A stretch of DNA of 24,408 bases from Susulua sp964536195 (GTDB lineage Bacteria; Omnitrophota; Gorgyraeia; Duberdicusellales; 4484-171), in assembly GCA_964536195.1 (NCBI GenBank), contig CAZHVO010000010.1, positions 1 through 24,408 on the forward strand. Direction: 5' to 3'. The notes below the pieces were generated by a model. It did not search any database. It was not told the origin of the DNA and worked only from the letters and a program-made list of their open reading frames with translations. How positions within the stretch are numbered: the first letter of the stretch is position 1; every line of letters begins with the position of its first letter. A program made the position numbers and the translations under genes. Positions 20,593-24,408 of this stretch are shown here, piece after piece.

Positions 20593-21420
20593 ATGAAAAA
20601 AATACACGTAGGTATTATAGTCGGCGGAATTATTGTAGCAATCATATTGGCTCTAAGCCTATCATCTAAGAGTGGAAAAGACCAAGGCGTTACTTCGAAG
20701 ATGCTTTCCCTAGGGGATGCCGAGAGTGCCTTTAACGACGGGAAGCTTTTAGAAGCAAGGGGTCTCTATAAAAATGCAGCCGAAAGTATCACTGATGCCA
20801 ATAAGCTAAAGAAGATTCAAGAAAGGCTAGAGGATTTAAACATTAAACTTATCCTTTCACCAATCATAGATGAGTGTAGCACTGAGTATGTAGTTAAGCC
20901 TAGAGATGCTTTGGTAAAAATCGCCAGGAAGTTTGACACCACAGTAAATCTTATAAAGAGGGCAAATAACTTATCCTCAGATACAATCCGGCCAAGCCAA
21001 AAGTTGAAGGTAAACACTTGTAAGTTTTCCATAGTTGTAGATAAGTCTCAAAATCTCCTTTTCTTAAAGAAAAAAGGCGAAGTCATTAAGACATATAGTG
21101 TCTCTACCGGCAAAGATAATTCAACTCCTACCGGGACTTTCCATATTGATAGAAATAAGCTTACAAACCCCACTTGGTACAAGACCGGTGCGATTATCCC
21201 TCCAGATAGCCCAGATAATATTCTTGGTTCAAGGTGGATGGGTTTAGGGGGAGTCGATGATGGTGGAGTAGAGATAGAAGGCTATGGCATCCACGGTACA
21301 ACCAAACCCAACGAGTTAGGAAAACAAATTACCTTGGGTTGCGTGAGAATGAAGAATGAAGACGTAGAAGTCTTGTTTGATATTGTTCCTGTCGGTGCGG
21401 AAGTAATCATCATCGATTAA
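20593..21420 (+). CDS. LysM / YkuD L,D-transpeptidase
   Basis: A cell-wall cross-linking enzyme acting outside the membrane. The N-terminus is a membrane anchor (HVGIIVGGIIVAIILALSLS), followed by a short helical repeat region (about 40-85), a LysM domain (about 97-140, EYVVKPRDALVKIARKFDTT) for peptidoglycan binding, and a YkuD domain (about 145-275). Catalytic residues are in GIHGTTKPNELG and LGCVRM, with the active Cys in the latter. AAAGGAG precedes the ATG. Typical length and layout for the family. Confidence 0.93.
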   Translation: MKKIHVGIIVGGIIVAIILALSLSSKSGKDQGVTSKMLSLGDAESAFNDGKLLEARGLYKNAAESITDANKLKKIQERLEDLNIKLILSPIIDECSTEYVVKPRDALVKIARKFDTTVNLIKRANNLSSDTIRPSQKLKVNTCKFSIVVDKSQNLLFLKKKGEVIKTYSVSTGKDNSTPTGTFHIDRNKLTNPTWYKTGAIIPPDSPDNILGSRWMGLGGVDDGGVEIEGYGIHGTTKPNELGKQITLGCVRMKNEDVEVLFDIVPVGAEVIIID

Positions 21421-21439
21421 GAGTGGAGCACGATAGCTT

Positions 21440-22393
21440 ATGATGCAGAGCTGGGATTTTGAAAAACCGATTATTGAGTTAGAGAAAAAGATAGAGGGAC
21501 TAAAAAAATTCTCTGAGGGCAAAGCTGTAGATCTCTCTTCAGAGATTATTGATCTAACTGAGAAGTTAAAGAAGCTTAAAAAAGGGATTTACTCTAAACT
21601 TTCTCCTTGGCAAAAAATTCAGATTTCTCGCCACCCCCAACGGCCCACCACTCTTGATTATATCGACATGATAATGAAAGACTTTGTTCCTTTAGCCGGA
21701 GACCGTCTCTTTGGGGAAGACAAGGCATTGGTAACTGGCTTTGCAATGCTGGACCAAAGAAAAATTGTTGTTATCGGCCATCAGAAGGGCAAAGACACTA
21801 AAGAGAATATTGAGAGGAATTTTGGATGTGCTCATCCTGAGGGCTATCGCAAAGCAATGAGGATAATGCGATTGGCCGAACGGTTCAATATGCCAGTTGT
21901 ATGCCTTATTGATACTCCTGGCGCTTATCCGGGGGTTGGAGCTGAAGAACGGGGCCAAGCTCAGGCTATTGCCGAAAATATCAGAGATATGTTTTCTATA
22001 AAAGTACCGGTTTTAGTTATAGTTATTGGCGAAGGAGGCAGCGGGGGAGCCCTAGGCATTGGAGTAGGAGATAAGGTTTTAATTATGGAGTATGCTTATT
22101 ATTCAGTAATATCTCCTGAAGGGTGCGCAGCTATTTTGTGGAAAGATGCATCTAAGAGAGAAGAAGCAGCAAAGGTTTTAAAACTAACTGCTCCCGATCT
22201 TCTTAAGATGGGTATAGTCGATGAAATCATTCCGGAGATTGAAGGCGGGGCCCATAGAGGGCCAGAGTATTCAGCCCAGAATCTTAAAGGGGCGATAAAT
22301 AAAAACCTAGATGAACTTTCACGTCTTTCTGTAGAAACGCTAATAGATCAGAGATACCAGAGGTATAGAAAGATGGGAATCTTTAACGGATGA
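21440..22393 (+). CDS. accA: Acetyl-CoA carboxylase carboxyltransferase subunit alpha
   Basis: It catalyses, with the beta subunit AccD, carboxyl transfer from biotin to acetyl-CoA, the first step of fatty acid synthesis. Diagnostic stretches include WQKIQISRHPQRPTTLDYID, LAGDRLFGEDKALVTGFA, GCAHPEGYRKAMRIMRLAER, LIDTPGAYPGVGAEERGQA, IGEGGSGGALGIGVGD and the end region DLLKMGIVDEIIPE. At 317 residues it has the normal bacterial length and a coiled-coil start (about 5-50). Translation may begin at 21440 or the next ATG. No accD is in the window. The next gene starts 154 bp downstream, after a structured repeat. Confidence 0.97.
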   Translation: MMQSWDFEKPIIELEKKIEGLKKFSEGKAVDLSSEIIDLTEKLKKLKKGIYSKLSPWQKIQISRHPQRPTTLDYIDMIMKDFVPLAGDRLFGEDKALVTGFAMLDQRKIVVIGHQKGKDTKENIERNFGCAHPEGYRKAMRIMRLAERFNMPVVCLIDTPGAYPGVGAEERGQAQAIAENIRDMFSIKVPVLVIVIGEGGSGGALGIGVGDKVLIMEYAYYSVISPEGCAAILWKDASKREEAAKVLKLTAPDLLKMGIVDEIIPEIEGGAHRGPEYSAQNLKGAINKNLDELSRLSVETLIDQRYQRYRKMGIFNG

Positions 22394-22401
22394 GCTTAAG
22401 A

Positions 22402-22469
22402 GATGTATACAATCTCCGCCAAAGGCGGAGCCGGTTGAGGCTAAGCCTCAACCGCATATTGTATCCATC
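22402..22469. repeat. Three-way-junction repeat after accA
   Basis: Two perfect hairpins, CTCCGCC-AAA-GGCGGAG (22414-22430) and CGGTTGAGGC-TAA-GCCTCAACCG (22432-22454), lie side by side. They are enclosed by an outer stem, GATGTATACAAT (22402-22413) with ATTGTATCCATC (22458-22469), 11 of 12 pairing. The whole would fold into a three-way junction. No T-run follows, so it is not a plain terminator. It resembles a small non-autonomous repeat element or an mRNA-protecting structure. Confidence 0.7.
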
Positions 22470-22547
22470 ACTACTATTGCTAGATAGCAAAGCTATGAAA
22501 TGGAAAAAGAGGCAATAGAAGCATAGAAGAACTATTGTCATCAAGAG

Positions 22548-23069
22548 ATGAATATCCAGAAGTTAATAATCTTAGGTATCCTAAAAGAAGGCCCCAAACA
22601 CGGCTACGAGATAAAAAAAATAATCAAAAAAGAATTAGAAATTTTTGCTTCTTTGGAAAATAAGTCTATTTATTACCCTCTTAAGATAATGGAAAGAGGG
22701 GGGGCGATAAAGAAGAATACCACTAAAGAAAAAGGTCGATTAGAAAGACAGGTTTACTCGCTTACTGCCCGGGGCAATAAAGAATTCCTCAAGCTGGCTA
22801 TGGAGGCTTTACTTTCCCAGAAACGTCCTTTTATTGATATAGACATTCCCTTATATTTCTTACCTTACCTAGAGAAGAAAAAGGTCTTTGCCCACCTACG
22901 CCTAAAGAAAAGATTTTTAGAGAAAGTTAAGGGATGGTTGAGTGACAACCTTAAAGGGAAAGACGAATTCTCTCCCCACCAAAGGCTTCTCTTGAAGCAC
23001 CACCTTAACCTGCTGAACGCGGAAGATAGTTTTATTAACGAGGTTATCAAGATCGTTAAAGACTATTAA
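22548..23069 (+). CDS. PadR-family transcriptional regulator
   Basis: A winged-helix repressor: LIILGILKEGPKHGYEIKKI is the PadR hallmark, followed by SIYYPLKIMERGGAIKKN (recognition helix and wing) and VYSLTARGNKEFLKL. The C-terminal helical domain (about 95-173) is for dimerisation. It is followed 114 bp later by the pilin-like cluster, which it may or may not regulate; no operator is identified. Confidence 0.92.
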   Translation: MNIQKLIILGILKEGPKHGYEIKKIIKKELEIFASLENKSIYYPLKIMERGGAIKKNTTKEKGRLERQVYSLTARGNKEFLKLAMEALLSQKRPFIDIDIPLYFLPYLEKKKVFAHLRLKKRFLEKVKGWLSDNLKGKDEFSPHQRLLLKHHLNLLNAEDSFINEVIKIVKDY

Positions 23070-23112
23070 AATAGGCACTTTTTGAATAGTTCAAAGGTTT
23101 TCTAAGAGATAA

Positions 23113-23141
23113 TTGATATAAGCTATTTAAAATGGTAGAAT
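23113..23141 (+). promoter_or_regulatory. Promoter of the pilin-like operon
   Basis: TTGATA (23113-23118) and TAGAAT (23136-23141) are 17 nt apart, about 40 nt before the first prepilin ATG. Confidence 0.55.
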
Positions 23142-23183
23142 TGAATTAGGGGTTATAAGCACTCAATAAAAGGGGATAAATCT

Positions 23184-23603
23184 ATGCCAAGAAAAGGGAA
23201 AGCTTTTACCTTAATTGAAGTGATGATAGTCACCGGAATTTTAGTAGTGCTTTTGCCGGCCTTACTAAAAAGTATTGTTGGCTATTCTATGCTCAATGCT
23301 GCAACCAGAGATAGGGTTGTTGCCCTTACAGATTGCCGTTTTGTCGTTGAGCAGATCCGCGGCATTTCTAAGACTGCATCAGCGCTCTCAGACATTACAA
23401 GTGTTGACTGGGCTAATTGGGCCGCTAACAATGGAGTAAATAATTTACCTTCAGAAGCGGTCGCTGTGGCTTATACTGATTTAGATAGTAGTGGCGATCC
23501 TTTAGATGATGATCCTTTAGCAATTACAGTAACCGTTACTTGGCAGACTCAAGAAGGCAGAGTAGGTAACGTGAGTTTTTCTACCCTTGCTACATTGTAT
23601 TAA
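23184..23603 (+). CDS. Type IV prepilin-like protein (PilV-like)
   Basis: MPRKGKA is a short basic leader, followed by FTLIEVMIVTGILVVLLPAL, the class III prepilin signal with Glu at +5 of the mature protein. Cleavage after Ala7 would be by PilD-type peptidase. The mature domain is short (about 130 residues), with WLACK-free soluble part SDITSVDWANWAANNGVNN. AGGGG lies 7-8 nt upstream. First of three genes in the same direction; minor pilin of a pilus or type II secretion pseudopilus. Confidence 0.85.
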   Translation: MPRKGKAFTLIEVMIVTGILVVLLPALLKSIVGYSMLNAATRDRVVALTDCRFVVEQIRGISKTASALSDITSVDWANWAANNGVNNLPSEAVAVAYTDLDSSGDPLDDDPLAITVTVTWQTQEGRVGNVSFSTLATLY

Positions 23604-23618
23604 GCAAGGAAGGGACTG

Positions 23619-24137
23619 ATGAAAAATAGAAAAAAAGGACTTACTCTTGTAGAGATATTGGTTTTGGTAGGTGTTCTTAGCATTATTGTTGGGTCTGTCC
23701 TGAGGGTGGCAGGTAGTTGGCAGCGTTCCTGGAATATTAGTAAGGCCCAGATGGATGTTCAGTCTCAGGCCCGTCGGGCAATGAGTGAAATGGCTGAGGA
23801 GCTTAGCCAAACAAGTCAGGACAGAGTAAATATTAATGTTGCTGGGGATGTAATTACTTTTCAGCTCCCCAATGACGATTATGCCGGGGGCACATTTACC
23901 TGGGGGGATCAGATTCGATATTCCTTAGTTTCAGGGACCGCAGGCATTAGCCAACTCCTACGTACTAACTTAAATACTAACCAGATAGAAGTTCTGGCCA
24001 ATTATATTAATGTAATACAGTTTACTCTTGCTAGTGGCGTAATTAGTATGCAGGTGACAGTAAATAAAACTCCTGAAGGAGGAGAAGCCCCGGTAACAAT
24101 GCAATTGGATTCCCAGGTGAGCTTAAGGAATCTATAG
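23619..24137 (+). CDS. Prepilin-like protein (PilW/GspJ-like)
   Basis: Leader MKNRKKG then LTLVEILVLVGVLSIIVGSV, again a class III signal with Glu at +5. The mature domain contains QARRAMSEMAEELSQTSQDR and VITFQLPND, typical of PilW/GspJ minor pilins. It starts 15 nt after the previous gene, and GAAGGGAC provides the ribosome site. Confidence 0.85.
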   Translation: MKNRKKGLTLVEILVLVGVLSIIVGSVLRVAGSWQRSWNISKAQMDVQSQARRAMSEMAEELSQTSQDRVNINVAGDVITFQLPNDDYAGGTFTWGDQIRYSLVSGTAGISQLLRTNLNTNQIEVLANYINVIQFTLASGVISMQVTVNKTPEGGEAPVTMQLDSQVSLRNL

Positions 24138-24154
24138 GGCTAAAGGATTAAGAG

Positions 24155-24408
24155 GTGAGCAGGGTGAAGCGAAAAGGGGTAGCGATAATCTTCTTATATT
24201 TTGCAATGGTTGGGTTTTTCATTGTTTTGGGAAGCTTTGTTATCCGGGGCATTGTAGAAAGTAAAATGACTACTATGAAGCAGGATGAAATACAGGCTTA
24301 CTATTTAGCTGAGGCTGGGATTGATCAGGTCAAGAGAGGTTTGTATGATGCTTTCCGAAGCAACTTTGTGAATATCGTAACCGCTAATTTTGCCTGGTTT
24401 GATGATTT
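24155..24408 (+). CDS. PilX-like protein, truncated by window end
   Basis: A GTG start (24155, with AGGA 7 nt upstream; GTG 24164 is an alternative) begins a product with VSRVKRKGVAIIFLYFAMVG and FIVLGSFVIRGIVESK, an N-terminal membrane helix, then KQDEIQAYYLAEAGIDQVKR, the PilX-type motif. The gene runs off the end after 84 codons. It follows the PilW-like gene by 17 nt, completing a pilus-associated operon. Confidence 0.8.
   Translation, partial: MSRVKRKGVAIIFLYFAMVGFFIVLGSFVIRGIVESKMTTMKQDEIQAYYLAEAGIDQVKRGLYDAFRSNFVNIVTANFAWFDD

Overview
The window joins an AT-rich mobile defence island (about 74-16370) to a stretch of ordinary chromosome (16371-24408). The flanking genes are a reduced Wzc-like ATPase, GGDEF protein, LysM/YkuD L,D-transpeptidase, accA, PadR regulator, type IV pilin-like cluster and a tiny basic 'MGRPKRE' protein. 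With the low GC content, these suggest an uncultured Gram-negative-type lineage such as Omnitrophota. That assignment rests on gene style only and is tentative.

Left edge and integration: a tRNA-Asp (2-80) is the insertion site. A large serine recombinase (39-1751, minus) runs into the tRNA. A matching 9-bp core, CCCGCCATT, lies at 74-82 and 16362-16370. Joining the ends through this core restores one open frame: the recombinase continues after residue 559 into a 67-residue HTH-like tail now stranded at 16159-16362. The same join brings two 14-bp inverted arms (85-98 and 16339-16352) together around a 20-bp centre, as expected for a serine-integrase attP. The attP therefore lies inside the integrase gene, and integration swaps the integrase C-terminus.

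Restriction-modification block (2182-7718): an Xre regulator, then an Alw26I/Eco31I/Esp3I-type HNH restriction enzyme on plus. Convergent to it is a minus-strand operon: S24/LexA-like repressor, N6-adenine methyltransferase, circularly permuted C5-cytosine methyltransferase. The repressor promoter overlaps an inverted repeat that also carries a divergent -35 box.

Cassette array (7884-15860): plus-strand single-gene units: GIY-YIG protein, Shedu (DUF4263), HEPN-like protein, SEC-C plus putative nuclease, membrane protein, DUF1353, HEPN plus zinc ribbon, and an anti-phage dCTP deaminase with an overlapping small basic ORF. Six related ~47-bp palindromic repeats each lie 14-96 bp before a gene, all in one orientation, with a seventh degenerate copy at the end. 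The membrane-protein gene is bounded instead by integron attC-like sites. The island appears to be a serine-recombinase vehicle carrying one RM system and a stack of defence cassettes.

Chromosome (16371-24408): Wzc-like ATPase, tRNA-Met(CAT), membrane protein, zinc-ribbon plus GGDEF pair, cupin, small basic protein (minus), DUF212 phosphatase-like protein with a leaderless promoter, L,D-transpeptidase, accA, a three-way-junction repeat, PadR, and a pilin-like operon (two prepilins and a PilX-like gene cut by the window end).
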